Part shown: positions 26,177-35,372 of the stretch, in pieces | Layout of the letters: the number at the start of each line of letters is the position of its first letter | Numbering within the stretch: the first letter of the stretch is position 1 | Assembly: GCA_031180725.1 (NCBI GenBank) | Contig: JAPSLO010000002.1 | Location: 1 to 64,000 of the forward strand | DNA: 64,000 nucleotides | Reading direction: 5' to 3' | DNA from: Roseomonas sp. | Lineage (GTDB): Bacteria; Pseudomonadota; Alphaproteobacteria; Acetobacterales; Acetobacteraceae | The notes under the pieces: generated by a model | What the model was told of the DNA's origin: nothing | Databases searched by the model: none | The model's input: the letters and a program-made list of their open reading frames with translations, nothing else | Position numbers and translations under genes: made by a program

Positions 26177-27265
26177 TCAACGCCGCGCTGAAGCGATGGT
26201 CGTGAGGACCCAGTCAAGGATCTCTGGCCAGAGGCGCGCATGGGCCGCCTGGCCGATTAGCGGGGCCAAGTGCTGCAGTGCCGGGCCCCGCTCGATCCCG
26301 TCGTGTTGCAGCACGCGCTGCGGCACTGCCTGGGGAATGGCGGCAAGACCGTCCAGAATGGAGGCGGGCGGCACGACACGGCCCGGCGGGTTAACCACAG
26401 CGAGCACCGGGCTTCGTACCAGATCCAGGCCAGCCCTGCGTTCCGCGACGTTCAGTGTGCCACCGGCAAGCCGATTCTCGCGATAGAGGAGTTCCAGTAC
26501 CTCCTCGAAAAGCCTGCCAGGCATCGCGAATTCATCCAGCATCCACCGCCCGGCGCGGGCATGGATCGCGGCGGCAAGCGGATCGACGAGGCTCGTGCCG
26601 AGATCGGCCCAGCGCTGCAGCAGGAGGGCTTCAGGCATTGCCGCGCTGCTGAGCATGGAGGTAAAGGAACCGGGCACTGGGCTACCAGCCAGGGCGCGCA
26701 GCACGCGCGCATGCGGCGCGGCCGCCACGGCGCGGGCCAGCTTTCCGCCACTGTCCGCTCCGAACGCGAGCGGCGCGTCGATCAGGGCAAGGCCATGCAC
26801 GCGTTCCGGCTCCAATGCGGCGAAGATCGCGGCGAAGGTGCCCCCGAGCGAGTGCCCCGCCAGGATGGCGGTGCTGTCCCGGGTTTCGGCCGCGATGATG
26901 TCGAGCGCAGCAAGCGGCAGCCGGAGCGCGTAGTCAGCCAAACCAAGGTCGTCCTCCGCCGGCCGGGGATCGAGCCACTCGAGTAGGTAGACCGTCAGGC
27001 CGCGGCGTAGCGCGTGCCGGACGACGCTGACCTCCGGCTGTAGGTCCCAAATGTAGGCGCGCTTGATCGGCGCCGCGATGATCAGCAGGACAGGACTGCC
27101 TGGTTCCGCCACGCCAGTCGGATGATAGGCGCGCAGCCGCGCGCCCAGCATCTCGGCAGCGACGCGGAACGGTGCCTCGACCGGCCCTAGGCCGACCCGG
27201 TCGAGCGTGTGCCCGGCTTGGCGTCGGGCCTCATCCAGCAGCATCCAGGTTGTTGGGAAAGTCAT
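26177..27265 (-). CDS. PhaC-like alpha/beta hydrolase
   Basis: 362 residues with the layout of PHA synthase/depolymerase-type alpha/beta hydrolases: LLIIAAPIKRAYIWDLQPEV near residue 60, then LTVYLLEWLDPRP and LADYALRLPLAALDII. The nucleophile motif is ILAGHSLGGTFAAIFAALEP, so it has Ser where true PHA synthases have Cys (G-x-C-x-G). An Asp in the GLALIDAPLAFG region and a late His (VLQHDG) could complete a triad. I infer an esterase or thioesterase related to PhaC rather than a polymerase. It is paired with a patatin gene downstream. Confidence 0.8.
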   Translation of the reverse strand: MTFPTTWMLLDEARRQAGHTLDRVGLGPVEAPFRVAAEMLGARLRAYHPTGVAEPGSPVLLIIAAPIKRAYIWDLQPEVSVVRHALRRGLTVYLLEWLDPRPAEDDLGLADYALRLPLAALDIIAAETRDSTAILAGHSLGGTFAAIFAALEPERVHGLALIDAPLAFGADSGGKLARAVAAAPHARVLRALAGSPVPGSFTSMLSSAAMPEALLLQRWADLGTSLVDPLAAAIHARAGRWMLDEFAMPGRLFEEVLELLYRENRLAGGTLNVAERRAGLDLVRSPVLAVVNPPGRVVPPASILDGLAAIPQAVPQRVLQHDGIERGPALQHLAPLIGQAAHARLWPEILDWVLTTIASARR

Positions 27266-27694
27266 TGCGCGACCGACGGTCTAACCGCCATGTCGGACTT
27301 CCATAAGCGTCTGAATCCCGCAGAACTGGTCGCACCCCGGCCGGTGAATGTCGTGCAACGTACCGGAGCTTGAATCACAACCCCTCCGCGTCGAGACAAC
27401 ACGTCCGCATCAAGGCGCTCCGAAAGCCTCTAACCGCTCGCGGCAGACCACCACGGAACTGACGGGGACCGGAGGCCCAACGCCTGACCGGCGCCTTTGG
27501 GTAAGTGTTGGTCTGGCAGCGCAGTCGCGCCACAGCGCCTACCGAGCGTAGCTACAGCACCTGACATTCGCGGATTCCTGTCTGGACGCATCGGAAAGCG
27601 CTGCCCGATAGATCACGCTGGCCCGGATCTGCGATCCATGTGCTAACCCGCGTCGCTACCGCCCTGTCCCAGGCGCCAAACACTTGGCCCCAGC
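27266..27694. other. Intergenic region between hydrolase operon and tetR
   Basis: About 430 bases. It holds the upstream region of the hydrolase operon and the downstream end of tetR, both on the minus strand. No recognised gene, repeat or clear terminator hairpin. Confidence 0.45.
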
Positions 27695-28288
27695 CTAACG
27701 GTTCCCCAAGGCGTCACGCAGGATCAGGCCCGCTGCATCACGGAATACCTCCGCGCCGTGCTCCGCGCCGAGATAGGCGGAGGAAGCGCAGGCCCCCTCC
27801 ATCAGAAGGCACAGCCGGTCCGCCAGCATCTCCGGGTTGTCCGCGCCGGCCTCGCGGGCCAGTGCCGCCACCCTATCGCGGTGTCGCATCTTCAATTCGG
27901 CAACCAGACGGCTAATCGGGTGCTCGGGGTCGGGAAACTCGGCCTGCACCAGCAGCATGGGACAGCCGCGATAATCGGGGACCTGCAGCCGCTCCGCCGT
28001 GGCTTGCACCAGGGCGCGCAGCTTGCCCGCTGCGTCCGGCGCGGTGGCGATCACCTCCTGAAACCAGGCTTCATAGGCCTCCGCGCTCTCACGCAGGATG
28101 GCGGCGACGAGCGCGTCCTTGCTCGGATAGGCGCGGTAGAGGCTCATCTTCGTCGCCTCGGCGACACGGCAGACCTCCTCTACCCCGGTGGCACGGATCC
28201 CCTGGCGATAGAACAGATCGCGCGCAGCAGCCTGGATTCGTTCGGCTGCCCTGGGGCGGTCCGTGTGGCTCCGGGTGGTCGTCGACAT
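27695..28288 (-). CDS. TetR-family regulator of the adjacent RND efflux operon
   Basis: About 197 residues. N-terminal TetR helix-turn-helix: RIQAAARDLFYRQGIRATGV, then EEVCRVAEATKMSLYRAYPSKDALV (about residues 15-65). The C-terminal ligand/dimer domain is helical, with YRGCPMLLVQAEFPD as in many TetR proteins of this subgroup. ATG 28288 is preferred; GTG 28312 is an in-frame alternative with AGGAGG just inside it. It is divergent from an RND efflux operon with a repeated ACCGGTC site in the 134-nt gap, so it most likely represses that pump and itself. Confidence 0.92.
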   Translation of the reverse strand: MSTTTRSHTDRPRAAERIQAAARDLFYRQGIRATGVEEVCRVAEATKMSLYRAYPSKDALVAAILRESAEAYEAWFQEVIATAPDAAGKLRALVQATAERLQVPDYRGCPMLLVQAEFPDPEHPISRLVAELKMRHRDRVAALAREAGADNPEMLADRLCLLMEGACASSAYLGAEHGAEVFRDAAGLILRDALGNR

Positions 28289-28365
28289 GATGGCCTGGGC
28301 ACCTCCTGGCACTTGGAACGCAGGATAACGCAGCAGGATCGCACAGCCCTGCCCCTTGATGATAC

Positions 28366-28397
28366 TGACCGGTCACTTACTTAGGGACGAACCGGTC
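28366..28397. promoter_or_regulatory. Candidate TetR operator in the divergent promoter region
   Basis: A perfect 10-bp palindrome TGACCGGTCA lies at 28366-28375, and the core ACCGGTC is repeated at 28391-28397, 23 bp apart centre to centre, about two helical turns. Both lie in the gap between tetR (minus) and the efflux adaptor gene (plus, 28423). A weak -35-like TTGATG is at 28356-28361. Such dyads are typical sites for TetR dimers. Confidence 0.65.
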
Positions 28398-28422
28398 GGT
28401 AACATCGGCCCTGGAGATTGCG

Positions 28423-29628
28423 ATGAATCGTGCCGAAAGCAAGGGTCTTGATGCCCCTCATCACGGAAGCTTATGGCTGGCTTGGCTCGAATCGCGGCTG
28501 CCCCGTGCCGCCCTGTTAGCCGGCGCGCTGACCCTGTTCGCTGAGGTCGGTCCCGCCGTGGCCCAGGGCGGGCCCCCGGCGGTCACGGCTGCAACGCCGC
28601 TGGCGCGCCAGGTTACGCAGTGGGACGAGCATACCGGCCGAATCGAGCCCTCGGCACGCGTGGAGATACGCCCCCGCGTTTCCGGGCAGGTTGAGGCTGT
28701 ACACTTCCGGGACGGCGCGCTGGTGGCCGCCGGAGACCTGCTTTTCACGCTCGACCAGCGCCCCTTCCGCATCGCGGTCGAGAGCGCCAAGGCCGAGCTG
28801 GCCCGCGCCGAGGCACGGCTGACGCTCGCAGAACAGCAGGTGCAGCGCTATGCACCGCTGGTCGCGCAACGGATCGCGCCGGAGTCTGAAATGGACACTC
28901 GCCGGGGCGCATTACGCGAGGCTCAGGCGGGCGTCGCGGCCGCCCGCGCGGCGCTGCGGCAGGCGGAACTGGATTTGGAGTTCTCCGAGGTCCGCGCACC
29001 ACGGCCCGGCCGCGTCAGTGACCGCCGTGTGGATGCGGGCAACCAGGTGCAGGCCGGGACGACGCTCCTGACAACGCTGCTGGCGCTCGACCCCGTCTAT
29101 GTGACCTTCGATGCGAGCGAGGCCCAGTACCTGCGCTATGCTCGCACCGCGCGGGGCGGAATGCGCGGCAGCGATGGCGAAAGCGGTATGCCCGTGCAGC
29201 TCCGCCTGCTGGACGAAAGCGATTTCTCTCATCGCGGAACACTGGATTTCGTGGACAGCGCATTCGATCCGCGCAGTGGCACGATCCGCGCGCGGGCAGT
29301 GGTGACGAACCCGGACCTCTTCCTCACACCGGGGGCGTTCGCTCGGCTGCGCCTCTTCGCTGGGGAACAGTCGGCGCTGATGGTGCCGGATGCGGCGATC
29401 CTGGCGGACCAATCCGGCCGCATGGTGCTGACCGTCGGTCCCGACAGCACTGTCGCACCACGTCCGGTGCAGTTGGGTCCGTTGGTGGATGGTTTGCGTG
29501 TCGTGCGTGATGGGTTGGGCCCGCAGGACCGCGTGATCATCGGCGGCTTGCACCGTGCCCGCCCCGGGATCCGCGTCGCCGTCGAGCCGGGCCGGATCGG
29601 CCAGGGGCCACTGGCCTCGGCGCAATAG
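28423..29628 (+). CDS. RND efflux periplasmic adaptor (membrane fusion protein)
   Basis: 401 residues. N-terminal signal/anchor (LPRAALLAGALTLFAEV), then lipoyl half-motifs VEIRPRVSGQVEAVHFRDGA (about 82-101) and FSEVRAPRPGRVSDRRVDAG (about 188), separated by a coiled-coil hairpin rich in Ala, Glu and Arg (AKAELARAEARLTLAEQQV). A beta-barrel and membrane-proximal domain end it (GTIRARAVVTNPDLFLTPGA). It bridges the inner membrane RND pump and an outer membrane channel. No outer membrane gene follows here, so it may share one encoded elsewhere. The transporter gene comes 128 nt later. Confidence 0.94.
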   Translation: MNRAESKGLDAPHHGSLWLAWLESRLPRAALLAGALTLFAEVGPAVAQGGPPAVTAATPLARQVTQWDEHTGRIEPSARVEIRPRVSGQVEAVHFRDGALVAAGDLLFTLDQRPFRIAVESAKAELARAEARLTLAEQQVQRYAPLVAQRIAPESEMDTRRGALREAQAGVAAARAALRQAELDLEFSEVRAPRPGRVSDRRVDAGNQVQAGTTLLTTLLALDPVYVTFDASEAQYLRYARTARGGMRGSDGESGMPVQLRLLDESDFSHRGTLDFVDSAFDPRSGTIRARAVVTNPDLFLTPGAFARLRLFAGEQSALMVPDAAILADQSGRMVLTVGPDSTVAPRPVQLGPLVDGLRVVRDGLGPQDRVIIGGLHRARPGIRVAVEPGRIGQGPLASAQ

Positions 29629-29641
29629 GCTTCAGAACTGA

Positions 29642-29681
29642 CCTGGGCGCATCCGGCCGCGACACGGCCGGCGCGCCCAGG
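29642..29681 (+). promoter_or_regulatory. Strong intercistronic RNA hairpin between adaptor and pump genes
   Basis: CCTGGGCGC (29642-29650) pairs perfectly with GCGCCCAGG (29673-29681), and the inner CCGGCCG (29653-29659) pairs with CGGCCGG (29665-29671) around the loop CGACA. The result is 16 GC-rich pairs with only a small internal loop. No T tract follows, so it is not a standard terminator. It may stabilise the upstream message or attenuate the pump gene. Confidence 0.75.
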
Positions 29682-29756
29682 GTGGAACCGCGCAATCACC
29701 ACGCCCGTGACGGCGTGGAGCCAAGCGGCCGGCCGCGCCGGCATCCGAGGCACAGC

Positions 29757-32700
29757 ATGAAACTCGCCCGCTTCTTCATAGACCGTCCGGTCTTCGCTGC
29801 CGTCCTCTCCATCGCCATCACGCTGGTCGGCGCCATCGCTGCACTGCGCCTGCCGATCGCGGAGTACCCGGAGATCGCGCCGCCCACCGTGCAGATCACC
29901 GCCACTTATCCCGGCGCCTCCGCCGAGACCGTCGCCGCCACAGTGGCCGGCCCGATCGAGCAGGAGGTGAACGGGGTAGACGGAATGCTCTATCTCTCCT
30001 CCCAGTCCACGGGCGACGGCCGCGCGGTGATCAGCGTGGTATTCCGCCAGGGCACCAACGTGGATCAGGCGCAGGTCCTGGTGCAGAATCGCGTCGCGGT
30101 CGCGGAGCCGCGCCTGCCCGAGGAAGTACGGCGCCTCGGTATCACGGTGAAGAAGGCCTCGCCCGATCTACTGATGGTCGTGCATCTCACCTCGCCGGAC
30201 GGCAGCCGCAGCCCGGATTACGTCTCCAACTTCGCCACGCTGAACATCAAGGACCGGCTGACACGGTTGGATGGCGTGGGTGATGCGCAGATGTTCGGCG
30301 CACGCGACTACGCCATGCGCGTCTGGCTGGATCCCGACCGCCTGGCCGCACGTGGCCTTGCACCCGGCGAGGTGGTGGAGGCGCTGCGCCGCGCCAATGC
30401 CCAGGTCGCTGCCGGCGCAATCGGGCAAGCGCCCCGTGCGGCCGAGGCCGGCGCCTTCGAGATCAGCGTGCAGGCGCTGGGCCGTCTGACCTCCCCAGAG
30501 CAGTTCGACGAACAGGTGGTTGGTACCGGTACCAACGGCGCACCGATCCGATTGCGCGACGTGGCGCGGACCGAGATTGGCGCGGCGGACTATTCGATCA
30601 ACGCGCTGCTGAACAACCAGAACGCGGTTGCGATTGGTGTCTTCCAGCGCCCCGGCAGTAACGCCCTGGCCACCGCGGCCGCGGTGCGGCGAACCATGGA
30701 GGAGGCGTCGCAGACATTCCCCTCCGGCATCGGATACAGCATCGTCTACGACACCACCGGCTTCATCGCGCAGAGCATGGAGGCGGTGCTGCACACCTTC
30801 GTGGAGGCAATCCTGCTGGTGGTGCTGGTGGTGATCCTGTTCCTGCAGAACTGGCGCGCCGCCCTGATCCCGCTCCTCGCCATTCCGGTCTCCATCATCG
30901 GCACCTTCGCGGTGCTGCTGGCCATGGGGTTCACGTTGAACACCTTGACGATGTTCGGCCTGATCCTGGCGATCGGCATCGTCGTGGACGACGCGATCGT
31001 GGTTGTGGAAAACGCCGAGCGCCACATGGCGGAGGGCCTCTCCCCACTGGAAGCCGCGCGCAAGACGATGGACGAGGTCGGCTTCGCGCTGATTGCCATC
31101 GCGCTGGTGCTCGTTGCAGTCTTCGTGCCTACCGCTTTCATCACCGGCATTTCCGGCGACTTCTACCGCCAGTTCGCGGCGACAATTTCGGTGGCGACAG
31201 TATTGTCCGCCATCGTGTCACTGACCCTGTCGCCGGCCCTGGCGGCGCGCCTGCTGAAGCCGCATGGGCATGACCGCCCATCCAAGCTGATGCTCCCCGT
31301 CACGCTGTTCTTCCGCGGCTTCAACTGGGTCTTCGACCGGCTGTCGTTGGGCTATGGCGGCGTGACGCGAAAGCTGGTCCGACTGCCGGTGATCCTGCTG
31401 CTGATCTATGGCGGGTTGCTGGTGCTTACCGGCCGGACGGTGCTGACCACTCCGACCGGGCTGATCCCGCAAATGGACCGCAGCTACTTCATTGCGGCCT
31501 TCCAGCTTCCGCCCGGCGCCAGCCTCAGCCGTACGGACGCGGTGATTCGCCGCGCCTCCGACACCATCCTGGCCACGCCGGGTGTCGAGAGTGCAGTCGC
31601 CTTCGTGGGTTTTGACGGCGCGACCTTCACCAACGCACCCAATACCGGCGTGGTCTTCGCCACGCTCAAGCCCTTCGAGGAGCGCGCGAAGCTGGGCGTA
31701 ACCGGCAATGGAATCCTGGCGGACCTGCAGCGCCGCCTGATGGGCGACATGGACGCGCAGGTACTGGTCATCCCGCCGCCACCCGTGCCCGGTATTGGTA
31801 CCGGCGGCGGCTTCAAGCTGATGATCCAGGACCGCGCCGGCCGCGGGCCGCAGGAGCTGGAACGCGCCGTGTGGCAGGTGCTGGCAGCGGCGAACCAGAC
31901 GCCGGGCATCGCCTTCGCATTCAGCTTGTTCAACACCTCCACCCCGCAGATCCGGGCCGATATCGACCGCACCCGCGCGGAAATGCTGGGCGTGCCGATC
32001 TCCCGCGTGCATGAGGCGCTTGGCACCTATATGGGCTCGGCATTCGTCAACGACTTCAATCTGCTGGGCCGCACCTGGCGCGTCACTGCCCAGGCTGACA
32101 TGGCACACCGAGTGGATATCGGCGACCTGGCACGCATCCGTACGCGCGCTGATGGCGGGCAGATGGTGCCACTGGGCTCCATCGCAACCTTCCACGAGAC
32201 CTCCGGTCCATACCGCATGCCGCGCTACAATCTCTATCCGGCGGCTGAAGTGCAGGGGGCGGCGCTGCCCGGCATCTCCACTGGCCAGGCCATCGCAGCC
32301 ATGGAGCAGGTGCTGGCCCGTGCCCTGCCTGAGGGTTTTGGCTATGAGTGGACCGAGATCGCGCTTCAGGAGAAGATGTCCGGCAATACGGCGCCGATCG
32401 CCTTCGGCCTCGCGGTGATCTTCGTCTTCCTGGTTCTGGCGGCAATGTACGAAAGCTGGCTGTTGCCGCTCGCCGTGGTGCTGATCGCGCCGATGTCGGT
32501 GCTCGCTGCACTGCAGGGCGTGCTGTCCAGTGGGCTCGACAACAACATCCTGGTGCAGGTCGGACTGGTGGTGCTGGTCGGCCTGGCGGCGAAGAATGCG
32601 ATCCTAATCGTGGAGTTCGCCCGTACCGCGGAAGATGCCGGCATGACCCGCTGGGATGCCGCCGCCGCCGCCGCCCGCACGCGGCTCAGGCCGATCCTGA

Positions 32701-32915
32701 TGACCAGCCTGGCCTTCGTGCTCGGCGTTCTGCCGTTGACCGTCGCTACGGGTGCTGGCGCTGAGATGCGCCAGAGCCTGGGCGTCGCCGTCTTCTACGG
32801 CATGATTGGTGTGACCTTGTTCGGCCTGGTCTTCACCTCCGTGTTCTACGTCGTCGCCCGCGCCCTGGCCCGGCGCAGCAGCCGACGCAGGGCGACCGAG
32901 CGGGCCGTGGCCTAG
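29757..32915 (+). CDS. RND multidrug efflux transporter (HAE1 family inner membrane pump)
   Basis: 1052 residues, the normal length for AcrB-type pumps. The N-terminus KLARFFIDRPVFAAVLSI is typical. TM4 carries the proton-relay acidic pair in GIVVDDAIVVVENAERHM. Porter-domain segments TATYPGASAETVAATVAGPIE, LSSQSTGDG and the second-half TM10 region VGLAAKNAILIVEFARTAED are all present. Twelve helices with two large periplasmic loops. ATG 29757 is chosen over an upstream in-frame start at 29682 because it matches the family N-terminus. It exports hydrophobic compounds using the proton gradient, with the adaptor encoded just before. Regulation by the divergent TetR is likely. Confidence 0.96.
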   Translation: MKLARFFIDRPVFAAVLSIAITLVGAIAALRLPIAEYPEIAPPTVQITATYPGASAETVAATVAGPIEQEVNGVDGMLYLSSQSTGDGRAVISVVFRQGTNVDQAQVLVQNRVAVAEPRLPEEVRRLGITVKKASPDLLMVVHLTSPDGSRSPDYVSNFATLNIKDRLTRLDGVGDAQMFGARDYAMRVWLDPDRLAARGLAPGEVVEALRRANAQVAAGAIGQAPRAAEAGAFEISVQALGRLTSPEQFDEQVVGTGTNGAPIRLRDVARTEIGAADYSINALLNNQNAVAIGVFQRPGSNALATAAAVRRTMEEASQTFPSGIGYSIVYDTTGFIAQSMEAVLHTFVEAILLVVLVVILFLQNWRAALIPLLAIPVSIIGTFAVLLAMGFTLNTLTMFGLILAIGIVVDDAIVVVENAERHMAEGLSPLEAARKTMDEVGFALIAIALVLVAVFVPTAFITGISGDFYRQFAATISVATVLSAIVSLTLSPALAARLLKPHGHDRPSKLMLPVTLFFRGFNWVFDRLSLGYGGVTRKLVRLPVILLLIYGGLLVLTGRTVLTTPTGLIPQMDRSYFIAAFQLPPGASLSRTDAVIRRASDTILATPGVESAVAFVGFDGATFTNAPNTGVVFATLKPFEERAKLGVTGNGILADLQRRLMGDMDAQVLVIPPPPVPGIGTGGGFKLMIQDRAGRGPQELERAVWQVLAAANQTPGIAFAFSLFNTSTPQIRADIDRTRAEMLGVPISRVHEALGTYMGSAFVNDFNLLGRTWRVTAQADMAHRVDIGDLARIRTRADGGQMVPLGSIATFHETSGPYRMPRYNLYPAAEVQGAALPGISTGQAIAAMEQVLARALPEGFGYEWTEIALQEKMSGNTAPIAFGLAVIFVFLVLAAMYESWLLPLAVVLIAPMSVLAALQGVLSSGLDNNILVQVGLVVLVGLAAKNAILIVEFARTAEDAGMTRWDAAAAAARTRLRPILMTSLAFVLGVLPLTVATGAGAEMRQSLGVAVFYGMIGVTLFGLVFTSVFYVVARALARRSSRRRATERAVA

Positions 32916-33190
32916 ACTGCGTGTGTGCTGCCGCGATCTGCTTGGAGGAGGGGCTTCCGCCCCTCCCGCTTCTGCCTCGAAGCGTTCCAGCAGCGCCGGC
33001 TCGGGTATGCGGCGCGGCACAAGTTCTGGGTCGGGCAACGGCCCGGGATGATCACGGCCGGCGATGTTGTGGCCCTCGCGAAGAGCTCCGGCGGAGCGGC
33101 CGGTTGCGTCGAAAACGATCCGGACCATCGGATACGTCTAGACGTCCCAGCGGCGGCACCAATGTCCTGCGCCGGCCGCTCTTCAATGTG

Positions 33191-33982
33191 CTAAGACCGC
33201 CGCGTTTTGGGCGTCGCAATCAGGCGTGTGGCGCGTCGCGCCAGGTCAAGTACGACTTGGACCAGTGATGGATCTGGAACCGGTGCGATGTGCTGAATCG
33301 AGCCGACGAGCGCGACAGCGGCTATGAGAGAGCCGCGTGAGTCACGGACGGGCGCAGCCAATGCATTTACGCCCGGCAGAATCTCCTCGGGCGCCACAGC
33401 GTAGCCGCAGGCGCGAACACGTTCCACTTCCGCAGCCAATTCCACGGCGTCGGTGATCGTGTAGGTGGTAAATGCTGGGCGCGGCGATGCAAGGGTACGC
33501 TCCAGCAGGCTGGACGCACCAAAGGCCAGGAAGACCTTGCCCTGCGCCGAACCGTGCAGTGACAGTGTGCTGCCGACACGCACGCCGATATCCACAGGTT
33601 GCGTGCCAGAGACGGTCGTGAGCACGAAGGCGCCCTGCGGTGTGGGTGTGCTGAGAACGACGCTGAGGCCCGACGCATCGCGCGCAGTGCGCATGGCGGG
33701 CTGAATGGCGCTGGCCAGGTCGTGCTCCATGGGTGCCATGCGGCCCAACAGGAACACCTTGGGACCCAGCTGAAATCGGCTCGAAGCCGGGTCCTGGGTG
33801 ATATAGCCACGGTCGAGCAGCGTCCGTAGGTGGCGGAACGCAGCACTCTTCGCGACACCGACGGTGCTGGCAACTTGCGTCACGCCAACCGGCTCTTCGG
33901 CGAAGGCCACAGTCTCGAGCACGGCCAGCACGGTATCGGCCGCTTGGACGCCAATTTTCGCTGGCCCGCTAATCCTCGGCAT
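33191..33982 (-). CDS. IclR-family transcriptional regulator
   Basis: About 263 residues. Winged helix (AADTVLAVLETVAFAEEPVG, VTQVASTVGVAKSAAFRHLR, LLDRGYITQDPASSRFQLGP) followed by the IclR ligand domain (SVVLSTPTPQGAFVLT, GVRVGSTLSLHGSAQGKVFL, GYAVAPEEILPGVNALAAPV). The start at 33982 matches the usual N-terminus; GTG-like starts up to 34036 are possible. It is divergent from a flavoprotein-Bug-DUF6282 operon starting at 34295, so it probably controls that operon. A perfect inverted repeat at 34157-34173 is a candidate site. Confidence 0.93.
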   Translation of the reverse strand: MPRISGPAKIGVQAADTVLAVLETVAFAEEPVGVTQVASTVGVAKSAAFRHLRTLLDRGYITQDPASSRFQLGPKVFLLGRMAPMEHDLASAIQPAMRTARDASGLSVVLSTPTPQGAFVLTTVSGTQPVDIGVRVGSTLSLHGSAQGKVFLAFGASSLLERTLASPRPAFTTYTITDAVELAAEVERVRACGYAVAPEEILPGVNALAAPVRDSRGSLIAAVALVGSIQHIAPVPDPSLVQVVLDLARRATRLIATPKTRRS

Positions 33983-34156
33983 CGGCCTGCCCCAACCCTG
34001 TCGTTCGCGAGCAGAGAACAGAACTGCAGGACACATGTGTCAAGGCAAGTGGGATGCCAGGAGGATGATTAGGCAGAACGCCGGGCCGAAGGGCTGCTCA
34101 TAACTGCATTGTGGGACATCCACGCGAACGCTCTTGACGCTGATAGCAAATTCGCG

Positions 34157-34173
34157 GTTCTCTCACTGAGAAC
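34157..34173. promoter_or_regulatory. Perfect inverted repeat, candidate IclR operator
   Basis: GTTCTC (34157-34162), spacer TCACT, GAGAAC (34168-34173). It lies in the 312-nt gap between the divergent IclR gene and the DHODH-like gene; the rest of that gap shows no gene. Size and symmetry suit a dimeric regulator. The link to this IclR protein is inference. Confidence 0.6.
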
Positions 34174-34294
34174 ACCACTCGCAAAATGAGGAACGTCCGT
34201 TGGCTGAATCGAACGCGCTGGCGCATAGCTGGGCACAGTTGCGGAACTGCCAGTACCCTGACCTCGCAGCGCCCGCCGTTCGAGGACTGGTCGC

Positions 34295-35368
34295 ATGAGC
34301 AATGCGCTTCAGACTTCCATCGGAGCTCTACGGCTAAAAAACCCGATCATCGCCGCGCCAGCCGAGCACATGGTAGACGCGGCCGGGGTGCGCGCGGCGA
34401 TCCGTGCCGGCGCAGGCGCGGTGGTCGTGAAGTCCAACAATGAGTCTGCGGCAGCCAAGGACCAGCTGCAGCGCGCCGAATACATTGCGCTGGACGAGCG
34501 GTGGAATCCGGTGCCCTGGGGGCCGCAGGCGCCGCGCTCCGTGACGCTCGCAACCCGTTCGGGCATGTCGCCACAGCCCTTTGACGCATGGCTGGACCAG
34601 ACCGTCGCGCTGGACCGCCTGGCGCGGGCTGAGGACACGCTGCTCGTGCCCAGTCTCATCCTCGGCGGGATGGAAGCGGCGCTTGGCATGGCAAAGCGCG
34701 TGGAACAGGCCGGCCTGCGGGTGCTGGAGTTCAACATCGGCACGCCCTATGCCAGCCAGGCGGTGAAGGGCGCTGTCTCCACGGAGCTGTCGCCCGCCCG
34801 CGTGGCGGAGATTGTCACGCAACTGCGCGCCGTGGTCTCGCTGCCGGTCTGGATTAAAATCACGGGCCAGAGCGAACGCGTGCCCGAACTGGCGGAAGCC
34901 GCCTTTGGCGCCGGCGCTCAGTCCGTGGTGATGGCGGGACGCCTGCTGGGCATGGTGCCGGATCTGGATAGCTTCACCCCAGTGCTAGGTACCAGCCTGG
35001 GCATCGGGGGCTATTGGAACCTGCCTCTCACGTGCCATTGGCTGGCGCTGTCGCGCGCGCGGCTCGGGCCGGCCGCCTCGCTCATCGGCATCAACGGCGC
35101 ACAGGATGGCCTGGACGCGGCGCGCATGATGCTTGCTGGCGCCTCCGCGGTGGGTATTGCCTCCAACGCCATGCTCCGCGGCTTCGGCGTGCTGACCGAG
35201 GCGGTGGACCAGCTTGCCGGCTACCTGGCGCAGAAGGGCCTAACGGCAGAAGAAATCATTGGCCGCGCCGCCGACAGCCGGCGCAGCTTCGCCGACATGC
35301 CGCTGCGCACAGATCACTGGCGCGCATTCATCCCGCCGATGGGTGCACTAGAGACGAGGGAAAACTAG
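34295..35368 (+). CDS. Dihydroorotate dehydrogenase-like flavoprotein
   Basis: 357 residues with a TIM-barrel FMN pattern of the DHODH/dihydropyrimidine dehydrogenase family: LKNPIIAAPAEHM at the first strand, GAGAVVVKSNN, VLEFNIGTPYASQAV, LPVWIKITGQ, SLIGINGAQDGLDAARMMLA and GASAVGIASNAML. The family catalytic base (Cys or Ser) position is not obvious. The enzyme probably reduces or oxidises a cyclic or conjugated substrate. It is the first gene of an operon with two Bug binding proteins and a DUF6282 protein, under a divergent IclR regulator. Not likely the housekeeping pyrD, given this context. Confidence 0.8.
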   Translation: MSNALQTSIGALRLKNPIIAAPAEHMVDAAGVRAAIRAGAGAVVVKSNNESAAAKDQLQRAEYIALDERWNPVPWGPQAPRSVTLATRSGMSPQPFDAWLDQTVALDRLARAEDTLLVPSLILGGMEAALGMAKRVEQAGLRVLEFNIGTPYASQAVKGAVSTELSPARVAEIVTQLRAVVSLPVWIKITGQSERVPELAEAAFGAGAQSVVMAGRLLGMVPDLDSFTPVLGTSLGIGGYWNLPLTCHWLALSRARLGPAASLIGINGAQDGLDAARMMLAGASAVGIASNAMLRGFGVLTEAVDQLAGYLAQKGLTAEEIIGRAADSRRSFADMPLRTDHWRAFIPPMGALETREN

Positions 35369-35372
35369 GACC

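Noticed and set aside
31218-32195. Minus-strand frame opposite the RND pump gene
   Set aside because: Shadow of the pump gene; His/Gln/Arg-rich product with no motif.
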